Positions 25,288-36,759 of a stretch of 64,000 bases of DNA are shown in pieces. How positions within the stretch are numbered: position 1 is the stretch's first letter; the number at the start of each line of letters is the position of its first letter. The translations under genes and the position numbers were made by a program. The stretch is from Prostheceraeus crozeri (taxonomy: Eukaryota > Platyhelminthes > Polycladida > Euryleptidae), in assembly GCA_907163375.1 (NCBI GenBank), contig CAJQUW010001146.1, positions 61,020 through 125,019 of the forward strand. The letters run 5' to 3'. The notes below the pieces were generated by a model. It saw only the letters and a list, made by a program, of their open reading frames with translations, did not search any database and was not told the origin of the DNA.

Positions 25288-25763
25288 GAATGGGAAGTAA
25301 CATTGTGCTGTCTGAAAATCCCAGAGTTTTGCTATGGGTATTCCACGACGAACGTTTTGTGTCAAAGGGTTTTTGTTGTTCATCTCATTAAAATATCGAT
25401 CAAGGAGTATGCCATCATGTTTACTTCATTTCATGTACAAAAATTATTTTTTTCCGAACTGCTTGCTCGTTTCTGACCCAACGAAAATTGGAATAATTAA
25501 TTGAGCACAACACTTTGATGCAAACAAGCATGCGTTCTAGGAAATCAGGATTGATCACAGTGAGCGAGTTGATACAATGAGCTGATGATCATCATGCGTT
25601 CTACTTCAACAAATGACTACATGCTACTAGCTCAATGACAATGTAAACTTAATGCATCGACATTTAGTCTGTATTGGTTATTCATTGCCATGCATTTTAT
25701 TCGCATTATTTTTAATGTCTGATAACCATATATGTTGAAATTATTTTCACTATGGGTGAACTA

Positions 25764-26203
25764 CACTAGGTGACATGCCACTCTCAATTACGCGCAATTC
25801 ACGCGTAATTGCACATGACTCTAAACATCCGTAGCTACGCGTGACATTTCTGCAACATCTGTCGGCAGTCATGTTGTATAAACTTTGCGTCTCATGTGTC
25901 TGTATGTATCAGAGGCCAAACAATGTGATAGGACCTCAATTTCATGCTCAGGGAAGACAGAACATGCTTAGCGGTTCATCCGTGGTTCAAGTGGCAGCGC
26001 AGACAACCGTAGACGACGCGCAAGCTATAAACGCTCACCCGCGCGTATTCATGAACATTTCCCATGTTTTGACAGCATCAGATCAAGTGATTTCTGACTC
26101 TTAGCGCGTATGTACGCGGGTAGGAGAATAGAATGTCCTTAACCACGGATGTTTGGGGTTCTCCGTAATTACGCGTGAATTACGTGTAGCATGTCACCTA
26201 GTG
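25764..26203. mobile_element. CACTA-ended MITE, copy 2
   Basis: The best preserved of three copies. It starts CACTAGGTGACATG and ends with the exact complement CATGTCACCTAGTG, flanked by TA on both sides. Subterminal TTACGCG motifs repeat in both orientations. The interior is open for 87 codons on the + strand (25841-26104), with CVCMYQRPNNVIGPQFHAQG and then QNMLSGSSVVQ. The same peptide is readable in both other copies despite their decay, although I know no transposase with this sequence. Confidence 0.8.
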
Positions 26204-26749
26204 TAGTAAGTAGTAACACTACAGTTCTGGTGATAATTAATTCAAATATCTAAACAATATTGACGATAATGTCTGCATCTTCAATTTAGCACCTTTGCGA
26301 CTAAGGATGTACTTCCCTCCATCAAGTAAAGTCAAGCAGGCTCTCTGTAGGAATATGATCACTGGATCATTCGTAAGTCATAAATGATCCTATTGTTAGA
26401 ATCTTTCATGTATGACTATGCTCTATAGTTTTAAGACTGATTAAATTAAGAGAAGAACACTATGCATAACGGTGTTCCACCACAGCGAGGCATTCGTGTG
26501 CACACTTGATTTGATCAGCGATTTTTACAATGTTCGATCGGGTTTGGATTTCAGACGATGCCATACTCATCTCCATCCACTATCAATGAATCCGAAGTTC
26601 ATGATAAGGCTATATAGGACATCGTCGATTTGAAGCAGTGAATCGTGGGTATTTTCATTTGGTGACATCCCAAATGTTAAGAGGCCCTTTCAGCAAAAAT
26701 TTTCTTCCTCTTCATATCGTCATAGAAGAAGAAATTTATGTCTTCAAAT

Positions 26750-27501
26750 GAAGGATGTGGAGTCGGAGTCCCGGAGTCCTATCATTTTTGCTGGAGTCGT
26801 GGTCGGACTCCGGCCTATAACAAGACCCGAAATATAATACAAACAAATTATTTATCCTCGTGCATAACTGTCATTGTCTTGATGTCAACTTTCTCCGTCA
26901 CACAGAAGTACGAAGACAGCAGTGCATGCAAAGCTTGTAATAGATGAGGGAATAAATCGTGAGTGAAAAAAGGGATAGTCTTTTCACTCGGTGATTTAGT
27001 AGAGAAGACAAGCCTTCCTAGCCTCGATCACACCTACGCGCCAAAGGTAAAATCAGAGACAAAAATGAAATACTAGTTTGTTTGAGAACATTGCCTCTTA
27101 CCCTCACATTAATCGTGTGTGATTTCTCCTCCAAAGCGCATATTAAAATCGAAAGAGTACTCATATTTTTTGGAGAAAGATGTGGGATTTTCCTGCCTGG
27201 TAGAGACTGGAGAAAAACCATGTGAAGCACAAATCAGCGAGATGGGAGGAGCCGAATCGTATGCATCCATACCAACTTAAAGCGACATTTGATAAACTTT
27301 CATCGATAATGATTGATAATTGATACAGCAATGATCACCCACATTGGTTCAGCTAAGCCTATAATGATCTATGATGTAGGTTACCGGTTTGTTTTCAAAA
27401 AACTGGGCTTTATATACTTTCCACCCGGAGTCGGAGTCCTATCAAAAGCCGGAGTCCTATCAACCCCCGGAGTCGAAGTCGGAGTCCTATCAGCATCCCT
27501 G
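26750..27501. mobile_element. hAT-type MITE of the GGAGTC family, copy 2 (inverted)
   Basis: The complement of the right end reads CAGGGATGCTGATAGGACTC, matching copy 1 at 14734. Flanks CTTCAAAT and CTTGAATG match at 5 of 8 positions. Interior sequence aligns with copy 1 on the opposite strand (for example ACCTACATCATAGATCATTA). It carries roughly 390 extra bases (about 26855-27245) absent from copy 1, either a secondary insertion or a deletion in copy 1. Confidence 0.65.
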
Positions 27502-28592
27502 CTTGAATGTTGCAATTTATCCATCATTTTAAAGCTACACTTGGTTTTAGAATTGTAGAATGTGGATCTTTAGGAAACTGAAAGAAGATAGCTTATCAAT
27601 TAATTGGTTACCAAAATACCTATTGAGCATTGTTATAGATGTGGTTTTCTGACAACATTATCAGCAATGATTCACAAATATAATTCTAGTGGAATATATA
27701 TTCTAGTGAATATATTCCACACAAAAATCTTCACATAACTCATTTAGCATGAATAGGACTTTATACTTGCATACGGAATATTGAACCTTTTGCTGTGATA
27801 CCCAGTATATTGTTTGATTTTTGAGCATTAGTAATTAACCTATTTTTTTAAAATGAAAGTCATCGCATAATTTGGATGTTTACTGGGTTTACTAAACAAC
27901 AGGTGCGTAGAAATTGCATAGGGGTAATAAATAAGTACTCAATCTTAAGCTCTCTATGAACCTAGGATCGTTGTTGGGCGAAGGGCAAGTGGCAAATATG
28001 TCACAAATGCAGAATTGAGATATGATTGCGCAGTTTAATTGTCTTACATTAGTGACATTGAGACAACTTCTATAATGTGTCTTCACTTTTCAGGTGCATT
28101 TTTGATGACAAATATACTGGAGATGAACCTTGACATGAATGAAGAAAAACGAACATTGCAAGAAATAACAATATGTGTTGGATTCCACGCTTGTCGAACT
28201 AGAACCCGCCTCATCATCCTGTGCGCTTGGTAAGTCGAATTTGTCTCGCTGATACGTTGGTCACTATTTATTCTCAAGTCACCAAAAAATTGTTGCTAAC
28301 TTTCTGTATAGGCCTATTGAACCCTTGTACAATAGACGACATTGTGGTCGTCCCATAAATCAGACAAGACTCAAGCCAACTTCATTGAAAGAATGTTTTC
28401 AATCTACTCATCAATTTGTATATCATAGGCATACACCCCAGTTCACTTAATAAATATCTGCAGGTGAGCAAGAAACTTTCTTCAAGACCACTTTCGGAAT
28501 GGAGTGTAGATTGTACTTGCCGCTTCTCGTCATGGATTGGTAGAGGAACAAATTAGGTTACATGATCTCAGTAGCTCCTGTTACCAGAACTG

Positions 28593-29620
28593 CCGCTTTA
28601 GCACGTGTACAACTTTCTCCGAGCGATTCATGCGAGTCCTTGCATTTCCTTATCGCCTCACATTGAAACCAAACTTCACTCTGAGATAAGCTCATCCTAA
28701 CGTGGATAAGCGCGGTAAATCAGCTAAGTCAGACAATGGGAACATATTCAAAAATCAAATAAAGCACTTTTTTGCCAAAGAACCTAGTCCTCACATTTTT
28801 ATGTTGCTCAGTGAAATGTAACCAAACTTGGTTTGAGACCTAGTATCTTCCAGATATAGGTGGGCGCTAAATGCAGGATATTCTAATGATTTTGTCAGCG
28901 TCAACTGTCTCTATGATTTTAAAGAACACGTTTTTTTTCAAAGCATGAGAGACGGAATCCTCGCTTTTCTATGCGACTGAATGGAATGCAAGTGCATGAG
29001 TCAACCTCGTTTTATTCTAAAACAAGTTATTGAATTTTTGAATAGTTAACGTGGGCGGATTGAAATTGTCTTTTTGCACTATGTTTGGATTTAGTTAGGT
29101 CTCATGCCAAGTTTGGTTGCATTTCATTCTGCACCAGAAATGTGAGTATTTTTTCATAATTCATCTTGAAATTATGTTTTTTAAAAGAGTTGAAGGTCCT
29201 TGTCAGAATGAGCTGATTTTCTCCGCACCAGCCACCAACCGATCTTAGAATAAGCTTGACTCTCGAGAAGCTTGAATTTATCAAATTTTCGCCAGCATAA
29301 CAGAAAATGGATCATACAAAAATTTTCAAAAGTCAAAGATAGATCAAAATATCAGTGTTTGGAGTTCACAGCTTTCATCTCTTTATTCAGAGTAGGTTTT
29401 GATGATACTATATAAATAGCTTCTATAAAACGCAAATTGATGGTATCGATTTATTTTGATTATTACTTTCATCACAATAAAGAAAATGCTGCTTGAAGTT
29501 AATCATGAATCACTGTTACTCGTGAAGTTTGGTTGCAATGGAAAGCGATATGAGAAGATATGAAATAATACAAGGACTCGGTTGAATCGTTCGGAGAAAG
29601 TTACACCAGTCGCTTTAGAA
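28593..29620. repeat. Fold-back repeat with nested inverted arms
   Basis: Outer arms: 28593-28680 matches the complement of 29522-29620 (shared words AACTTTCTCCGA, GAGTCCTTG, CCAAACTTCAC). Inner arms: 28814-28845 matches the complement of 29091-29125 (AACCAAACTTGG, GAGACCTA). The word CCAAACTT occurs in all four arms. No coding sequence or target duplication was found. It is probably a decayed non-autonomous DNA element with long inverted repeats. Confidence 0.5.
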
Positions 29621-30314
29621 ACTCATTTGATGATTGTATTTTTTATAGGCCACAATTTATTTTTCTGACCATTGCCTTACTCCGCATCATTATGTTGACG
29701 TCGCCTGTTAATGTTCACGATATCACATGTAAATGCGAAGTGGATAAGTGAACTATCATACCAGAAATTTGTTGGCTGAGTGACAAAATGTTAGTTCTAA
29801 AATTTGAACTTGGTAAAAGTGACATAAACTTGTTCAACTGATGTTCAAAATTGTTAAATTACAATACTTCACTATATTAATGCTAGAATTAAAGGGGTCT
29901 TTTTGTCACGACTTTGTCATTCTTCTTGTGAATTGTTCAGAAATTTTTGACGGATTTTAGTTGGCAACCCTGACTTGAAATACTTTGCTTATGTTCTTGT
30001 TAATATTTACTGAATGATGTTTTGCTTTTATACCTATACAACCAATCGTCTTGGTGGATCGTTAGCTTTGATTGATGTTAACGCTCCACCTTTTGATCGG
30101 TTTAGCGATAGGTGAATCAACAAATTCATATTTCATGAATAATCCTCAGGTAAGTGAGTAATATCTATTTGCTTCTAGAACTTATACAACTCATCTTGAT
30201 GGATCGTCAGCTGTGGTTGCATTATCATGAGGAAAGCACCTTTCAGGCGATCTGAGCCCCGCGTGTGAGTCATAGACTTCAAAAAACTACTTGATTCTTC
30301 TTGTCAACCACGAA

Positions 30315-30577
30315 TAAGTGCTGCCGGTACATGAACAGGTCAAACTTGCTTCAGCTTGTGATAATATGGAAGAACTTACTTCCATTGCACTATAACATTG
30401 GAAAACTTGACAAGATTCTATTAAAACTTACCTTATTTACTCAAAACTTACTTCCGTCGCGTTAAAACTTGTTTCCATTATGTTAAACTTAACTAGTTGC
30501 TTGTAAGCGTTTAGGTTTACGGAGGCAAGTTCTTGCAAGCTTTTGGAAAGTTTTGCAAAAATTTCTGTCCCGGGATA
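30315..30577 (-). repeat. Repeat with CCCGGGAC end and AAACTTGC subrepeats, copy 2
   Basis: Read on the minus strand it begins ATCCCGGGACAGAAATTTTT near 30577 and continues with CTTGCAAG and AAACTTACTTCC-like units, as in 17410-17760. Opposite orientation to copy 1. Confidence 0.5.
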
Positions 30578-31445
30578 TTCATTACAAACGGGCAATCATG
30601 AAGACGATCAATTATCATAATCCTTTCTTAAAAGAAACGTTCTTCTATCTACAAAGCGTCTAATTGTACTTTAATTTATAAACGTGGCATGCGAAGAGAT
30701 GCAATTTTATCAAGCTGTAATTACGAAAAGACTGAATAAACACTTGTATCAGAGACCGTACGTACTGCGTGTTAGGGCGGTTTTTTATTGACCTAAAAAA
30801 TTACGAATTTTGACTTTATTTTCAAATAAATTTTTACCTAAAATTTTGACTAAAATGTAAAATTTTTACCCAATCTCTTCACATAATTCAGTTTTGTTTA
30901 ACCAAAGAAAACATCATTTCAGACTCACAAGAAAACGCTACTTGTTTTAATTAAAGAAACACATTTTATTATTGAGCCCACAAATACAAAGTTCTTCACG
31001 AAAAGAAGGAATGTCGTTTAAACAACGAGTTAATTGTTACTGGCGTTGTAATTCATTATTGCATAGTATTTAATGTTTTGGGGAGAAAAGTTTCTGTTAA
31101 AACGCAGGAGATTTTTCAACTGGGAAAAACTTCGTTCGATCGCTGCTGTGGTTGATTGTGCACACAACAGAAGATTGTATTCAGTTGGTGAAATATCGTC
31201 ACGTGCCAAGTTAACAATCCCCATGATATCATTGTTAGATAAACGCAAGTTTATATATGATTTGATTTCACAGCGATCAATTCCGAAATCCAGACTGTTT
31301 ACGTCCTGTATTACCTGACCAATGTTGTAGTTGATTCCTTCGCATCGCTCCATTAGGTGATGCAGAGGTCTATACGTTGCCACATCCACGAGTTGGTCAA
31401 CAATTGCTGTGCTGGAAACTGCAGATTTTGCACGACTCACAAGTA

Positions 31446-33482
31446 CACTGTAAATCGCTCAATACCAATCACATACGAAGGATGCATACTAAAATATTTT
31501 TTTTGGTATATTTCCGTATTCTCTTGGTATATATTTGTATGCTTTCCGTATGCTTTTTCAAATGTGGTATGTTTTACATACTAATAGTGATGCAAATGGA
31601 AAATTTTCCAATTTTTCAAAATTTTTTTTGGTGATTGACGTTTTTCCTTTGTTTTGGAGACAATTATTAAAGTCGTTTGAAAAGAATAATATTCAATGTC
31701 CGAAAACTTCTCTATCATCCCTGTATGTTAACTTTTGTAACCAATTGCACCTTTTCCATGTATATTTCAGATCTTTCCAAATGAATTTCAGACATTAAAT
31801 GGATTTCAGATTTCTCTAGCTGAATTTCAGGTATCTGTCAGCAGCTCAACTTTGAAAAGATCTTTAATTCAACTGGAGATTCATGTGGATCATATCTGAA
31901 ATTCATTTGGGCAGATCTGAAATCGAATTGGAACTATCTGAACCATCTGAACTAGAAATGGAAGATGTGTATCCTCAGCGAAGATGTCGGACAATAGGCT
32001 AGAAGCTAGAGGCTATCATAGATATTCTTTTGCTCATCACAGATATCTTTACTGACCAAATATCTCACGGTTTACAGTCTTTATATCTTCCAAGATGGTC
32101 GCTCATGAATGCTGCGTGGACTGTGTGCCTATACTTCACTTGTTCATCAACACATGCAAAATAAAGCTTAACTTTCAAGCTAATAAGCAAACTCCAAAAT
32201 GAAGTACATTATTTTTGCTCCAGATCTTTCACATTGCATGAAAATATACCCCTATTGTAAAGCAAGATTCACGTTGTCCCAAACGGTGTCTGTGTGATAA
32301 TTAAAAATGCAAACAAAATGGCACAAGCCAGTGTTGGCAAAGGAATGTTCAAAAATCCGCGGACTGAACTCGCATTGCTACGATCGCTTTAATCGAAATA
32401 ATGATGAAATTAAGAGTTTTATACCCAATTTATTAGTACGTAGCTTCCTCGGCAGCGGAAGCACTCAAATTATAAGGCCTATTAAAAAATTCAAAACTTT
32501 CAAAATTTTCCAAAATTTCCATACTTTTCAAATATTTTCCAAAATTTTCCAATTTTTTCCATAATTCTCCACGTAAAATTTTGATTCAAAATTTTCCGGA
32601 AAATTTTCATCACTACATACTAAAGCCATACCAGCACAATGTTAAAGGAAAGCATCAATGATTTCTAGTATATGTTGATTTAAGGCCCTTTGTCAATAAA
32701 GATCACACTAATGTCACTGTTGTTTTGCAAGTAGTAAGATAATGACATTTAATAGTAAAACTTACAATACTGAATTCGATTTTAATACATGCAAGTGTAA
32801 GGCATTTCATAAATAATCAATAAGTATTTAAACATCAACAATTATGCATTGTGTAATTTTGGAACTAAGCATCTTATCAATCCGAAATAAAAACACATTA
32901 TAATTCATGAGCGCAAAAATAGTTATGTTTGAGATATTATTAAGTCAACATGGTTTCTCGATAGTTATCGTATTATTTAAATGATGGTTATCAACTTAGT
33001 TCATGGAAATGACCTAATTACGAGTCTTGTGAATGCAACAAGACAAGTAGCAACGATGACATGCGGCGTTACTTTAACAATAATTCCAATCTAGTTAAAT
33101 ACCACACTTTCACAAAGAAATATTCACGACTGGTATCACTGGAAAAATGTTATTTGACAGTAGTATGTAATACAACTTATTTTTTGCCATGTGACTTAAA
33201 GCTCTTCATACTAAGCACATACCAATGAGGACGAATTTCCATCGGGTCTCGTATATATAAAACATACCAACAACCCGTATTTCAGTGTAAAACAGCCAAT
33301 CACAGATAGAATAGTTCGTATCGCTACATACCAATCACATACGAAAGTAAGTGAAAATTCGTATGAAAAACATACCAGATCTCTGTAAACATACGAGAAT
33401 CTCGTATCAGATGTTAGTTTCAATTTGTATGTGATTTTGGTATATGTTTGTATGTAATTTTCGTATCCAACGGTTTACAATG
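31446..33482. mobile_element. TA-flanked element with CATACCA/GTATG arrays, inserted in the hAT gene
   Basis: The left end CACTGTAAATCGCT and the complement of the right end CATTGTAAACCGTT form the terminal repeat. TA flanks both sides (31444-31445 and 33483-33484). Both subterminal zones carry many copies of CATACCA, CACATACGAA and GTATG in both orientations. Without its own insertion (31584-32614) and duplicated bases it is about 1 kb, with no coding sequence. The TA target points to Tc1/mariner-type mobilisation, though the CACTG start leaves other superfamilies possible. Confidence 0.75.
31584..32614. mobile_element. Non-autonomous element nested inside the CATACCA element
   Basis: Flanked by perfect 8-bp repeats ACATACTA (31576-31583 and 32615-32622). 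Left end ATAGTGATGCAAATGG, right end complemented AGTGATGAAAATTTTCC. Both subterminal zones contain GGAAAATTTTCC-type words, extended on the right into a long AAAATTTTCC-rich array (32490-32605). An 8-bp duplication suggests the hAT superfamily. No transposase remains. The perfect duplication makes it the youngest layer of this nest. Confidence 0.75.
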
Positions 33483-33703
33483 TAATCCATCATCCTCGAA
33501 ACCCAACACAAATTGTTTGAAGTCGGAAAAGTGGTCTGCATACCAAAAACCGCGTTAACCATGTTCCCCACCTGGTTACGACCGGCCTTGGTGGACTTCC
33601 AATCGATGCAAAAAGAATACGGCGATCACCATTTTTAACAGTGGCAGCCTTGATTGAGGAAATCATACTGTCGACAGCCTCATACTTCAACTCAGAGTTG
33701 CAA

Positions 33704-33865
33704 GTGGGTCAACGAAATTTGACCCATGACCCACCTGACCCACGGCATATGTGACCCACGACCCACCTGACCCACCGGCTTTTCACGAAAACATGACCCA
33801 CGACCCACCTGACCCACAGGGTACCCTGACCCACCTGACCCACCACATCTTTGACCCACTTCCAC
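33704..33865. repeat. GACCCACCT minisatellite
   Basis: Tandem GACCCACCT and GACCCACG units in about four higher-order blocks separated by short unique spacers. The minus-strand open frames here are merely the translation of GGTGGGTC repeats. It lies immediately upstream of the hAT remnant's 5' side. Confidence 0.75.
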
Positions 33866-35173
33866 CTGCTGCAAGGTGAATGATGTGAGTGCAATTTCCT
33901 TTTTTGGTATCATCTTTAGTTTCATTTTCATTCAAGATTCTATGTCTATCTAGGTCAGGGTTCCTACGCAATCTGAACAAAAATGTTCCCTGACATTTTC
34001 CTGATAATTTTCAGAAGTTCCCTGACAAAAGTTTTTGGACAGTATATCAAAGTATTATTTTTTGATAGTTCGTTTGAATGTCAAATTATTGCATTCTTCT
34101 GGTGATAATATGTAGTAAGATAATGCCAAGCATATTTTTTGTTACCATCACACAATTTTCAAGAAAGACTTCGAAAGCATCATTAAATATACACAAAGTG
34201 CATTTTTAAATACAAAGTGGCCAAGCTGGACTGGCGAAATCGATATATTGGTATATTAATTTAGTGCGTTGAAAGACTGGTTTCGTCATATGTATTTATA
34301 TGTTTTATTCAATAATGCGAAGTATATTAATATAACGAAATAAAAGCCAAAAGCTGTTGTGATCTTATACGGTGAGAGAAAAGAAAAAAATGAAATAAGA
34401 TCATAGCAGCTTTCGGCTTTTATTTCGCTATATAAAAATGATATTCGTAAACGGAATTAATCGGTTGACTCCTTATCGATGTGTGTTCGCCAAGGTGGAA
34501 TCTGACATGAGACAAGCTCTTCACGGCATTGTCTTGTTGCGCCTGTTTAACTTTGCGTCGTCATGAAGTCGAACGTTGGACTTAAGGTGGAAAACAGAAA
34601 GGTTCCTTCTAAAGAACTGAAAATTCAAAATGAAATTAGAACTGTTGAAATTTGTCTTGTTAATCACGATTTACAACAAACATGCTCGTGAAATTTTATA
34701 TTTTAATAACTACCTCTGAATGCATGTCATTTCAATGCGCATGTAATGCACTGCAATTAGAGATGCCATAATCAATAAGCGAAAAAATTATAAGTTAGAA
34801 ACATACACATTCTATCGAATCGGGTAGAGAAAAGAATTTCCTAAAATTTAACCAACATCTCATTAAAAGCATCGATAGTCAATGTTTCAGTGAAGAAAAC
34901 TGCAGTTGTATAGTAGCCTATATTTTCCCCTGACATTTCCCTGACATTATATCGGATAAAATAATTCCCATAGATCCAAATAAATTAATAATTAAAAATA
35001 AAATAAAATAAATAATTAATTCCCAAATAATTCCCATAAATAGATCATAGATGTACTCGTAAAACAGACGCCTCTACCCGCCCAACCTCCCACAGTATAC
35101 GTATTAAGCAAAGTGTTTGTTGATTTATGGGCTTTGTCGCCGGATACTGTTCATTTCAAACTTTTTCATATGT
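33866..35173. other. No gene; one near-perfect 105-bp hairpin
   Basis: AT-rich sequence including the hairpin at 34329-34433 and an AAATAA-rich stretch near 34980-35030. No coding sequence was identified. Confidence 0.4.
34329..34433. repeat. Short palindromic element (hairpin)
   Basis: Two arms of about 39 nt (ATATAACGAAATAAAAGCC... and its complement ...GGCTTTTATTTCGCTATAT) differ at only about four positions around a loop of about 25 nt. Likely a miniature fold-back element. A pre-miRNA is possible by shape but not supported. Confidence 0.5.
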
Positions 35174-35771
35174 GTGGAATCAGCAAAACCAGCTTTTAGA
35201 GCTGAAAGGGAAACGTCAGTAAACGATGGGGTAGAAATGACTAATGAGTAAAATGACGGAACATATTAAACGATGACAACTTAAGATGTTCTTTGATGCG
35301 AGAAAATAAAGTTCGATGAGTTTCACCAACATAAAAATGATCACAATGAATACAATCAACACGATAAACAACATTCTTTTTATAACATAAATCTTTGCCT
35401 CCGCAAATGCATCTGTCGTCACATTTAATCTGATTTTTAGGCATGAGAAGTCTCCATAGCGGTTTCTGATGTATCGAGGAGATATTTGGATTCCTGTCTA
35501 ACTGTTAAAATGCATGTATGAAGCGTGTTGAGCATGAATCACTTATGAACAGGAGTTTGATGTACATTCTTGACTTCTTATTATTTAAATCATTAGCTGA
35601 TCTACGATGTGGAGACCAAAATAAAATGGAATAAAATAGACATTTTATCTTTCATGATAAAATTTTCCTTTATCCATTTTATTTAAATTTATTTTATATT
35701 CATTTTATTTCTACCCCATCGTTTACTGACGTTTCCCTTTCAGTTCTAAGAGCTGGCTTTGCTGATTCCAC
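35174..35771 (-). mobile_element. Penelope-like element remnant (GIY-YIG end) flanked by inverted repeats
   Basis: The minus strand reads MYIKLLFISDSC, then a Cys-rich linker (CDDRCICGGKDLC), then a GIY-YIG core: NVVYRVDC, HFYVGET, and RTLFSRIKEHL with the conserved Arg and His. This order (linker cysteines, then GIY-YIG) is the C-terminal end of Penelope-like retroelement proteins. It is bounded by a 65-bp inverted repeat: 35174-35240 matches the complement of 35708-35771 (shared GGGAAACGTCAGTAAACGAT). Penelope-like elements are known for terminal repeats in varied orientation. No Penelope reverse transcriptase was found beside it. The copy is an incomplete fossil. Confidence 0.65.
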
Positions 35772-35992
35772 TACTGGCAAATCGCCTCAGTTAGTGCATC
35801 TGCAATAATTGATAAATACTGTTTTTTTCAAACACAATGTTAGCAGACTAATAATAAGGCACTTATGCAAGTGAAAATGAAAATCATAAAGTACAGAAGT
35901 CATGGTATACAAATTCAAATTCTGATTAACAGAAACACAGAAACTACATCGCGATAGGAGACAGTGAGATGGGTCCTGCTTAGATCAACGAA

Positions 35993-36759
35993 TTAATTAG
36001 AAGAAGAAATTTTACTGTTCGACAAGAGGCAAGTGTATGGAAAGAAAGAGTTTAAGCGTCTGGATGTGGAACATGACGGCATCGAATAATGACCAGAGCG
36101 AGGTAAAATTTCTGGAACACGGTTTTGGAGGAGATGGTCGGGAAGATAACATTTTCTGAGATAGTGAGTGGCGAGCCGCTCTCTAATCTTGGTGATGTCA
36201 GGCATGATGGAACATTTACAAGAAGGATCACATATAATCCCATGGGCTCTTCTCTTCAGTTTATCAAGTTTTTGAGCAATTGAATCGCTGACTTTACAAA
36301 ATAGAGGTGATGCGTACATGATAACTGATTGAATAGTTGCCAAGTAGACTTCGAGCAGTTTTTCCTTTGAGACAAACGGTTTTAAGCACCGCAGAAGATG
36401 CAGGCGTCTGGATCCAGTGCAAATGACTTTCTCAAAATGAGAGTTCCGTTTAAAATCATCCTTTATGATAACTCCCAACACACTCACAACGAAGTTACTT
36501 GAATGGCATCATAAGGCAGAACAGTGCCACAGTTAGTACGTTGGATTAGCATTTGACTGCAGTTTTGATAATTGAGAGGCATCATATTTCTCGCGCACCA
36601 GTATTCAATGTCTCTAAAATAAGATGGATATGGGCTATTTCTCGAACAAGATTGAATGAGTGTGACGTCGTCGGTATATTTAATTATCGACGCAGAATTA
36701 GTGTCGTCCAGCTTCAGCGTACCAATGAAAATTGCTAATAAGTAAGGGCATAAAACCAA
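35993..36759 (-). pseudogene. LINE reverse transcriptase remnant (palm to thumb)
   Basis: Two minus-strand blocks adjoin near 36485. The upstream block has GLVLCPYLLAIFIGTLK and the catalytic box KYTDDVTLIQS (Y-x-D-D). The downstream block has LGVIIKDDFKRNSHFEKV, then LLRCLKPFVSKEKLL and YLATIQSVIMYASPLF, the thumb-side sequence of CR1/Jockey-like non-LTR elements. A frame change separates the two. The N-terminal reverse-transcriptase motifs and the endonuclease are absent. The block order fits one element on the minus strand, separate from the Penelope-like remnant at 35174-35771. Confidence 0.75.

Larger units (their letters stand above)
31030..33690 (-). pseudogene. hAT transposase remnant, split by a 2-kb insertion
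   Basis: The N-terminal side (33490-33690) contains FASIGSPPRPVVTRWGTWL, the conserved TRW motif region of many hAT transposases. The C-terminal side (31030-31440) contains NLLLCAQSTTAAIERSFSQL then RFNRNFSPQNIKYYAIM, the hAT dimerisation domain. Between them lies the TA-flanked element 31446-33482. Removing it and one TA joins FVLGFEDDG directly to LLVSRAKSAV in one frame, which pins the insertion point. The copy also carries a frame change upstream of the junction. No hAT ends were located. The remnant at 2990-3460 is a relative. Confidence 0.8.

Noticed and set aside
17423-30577. A single 13-kb transposon bounded by inverted ATCCCGGGAC ends
   Set aside because: Flanks show no target duplication, and no large-element proteins were found between the ends. 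Two separate fragments are simpler.
33692-33980. Overlapping minus-strand frames rich in Gly, Val and Trp
   Set aside because: They are translations of the GACCCACCT minisatellite.
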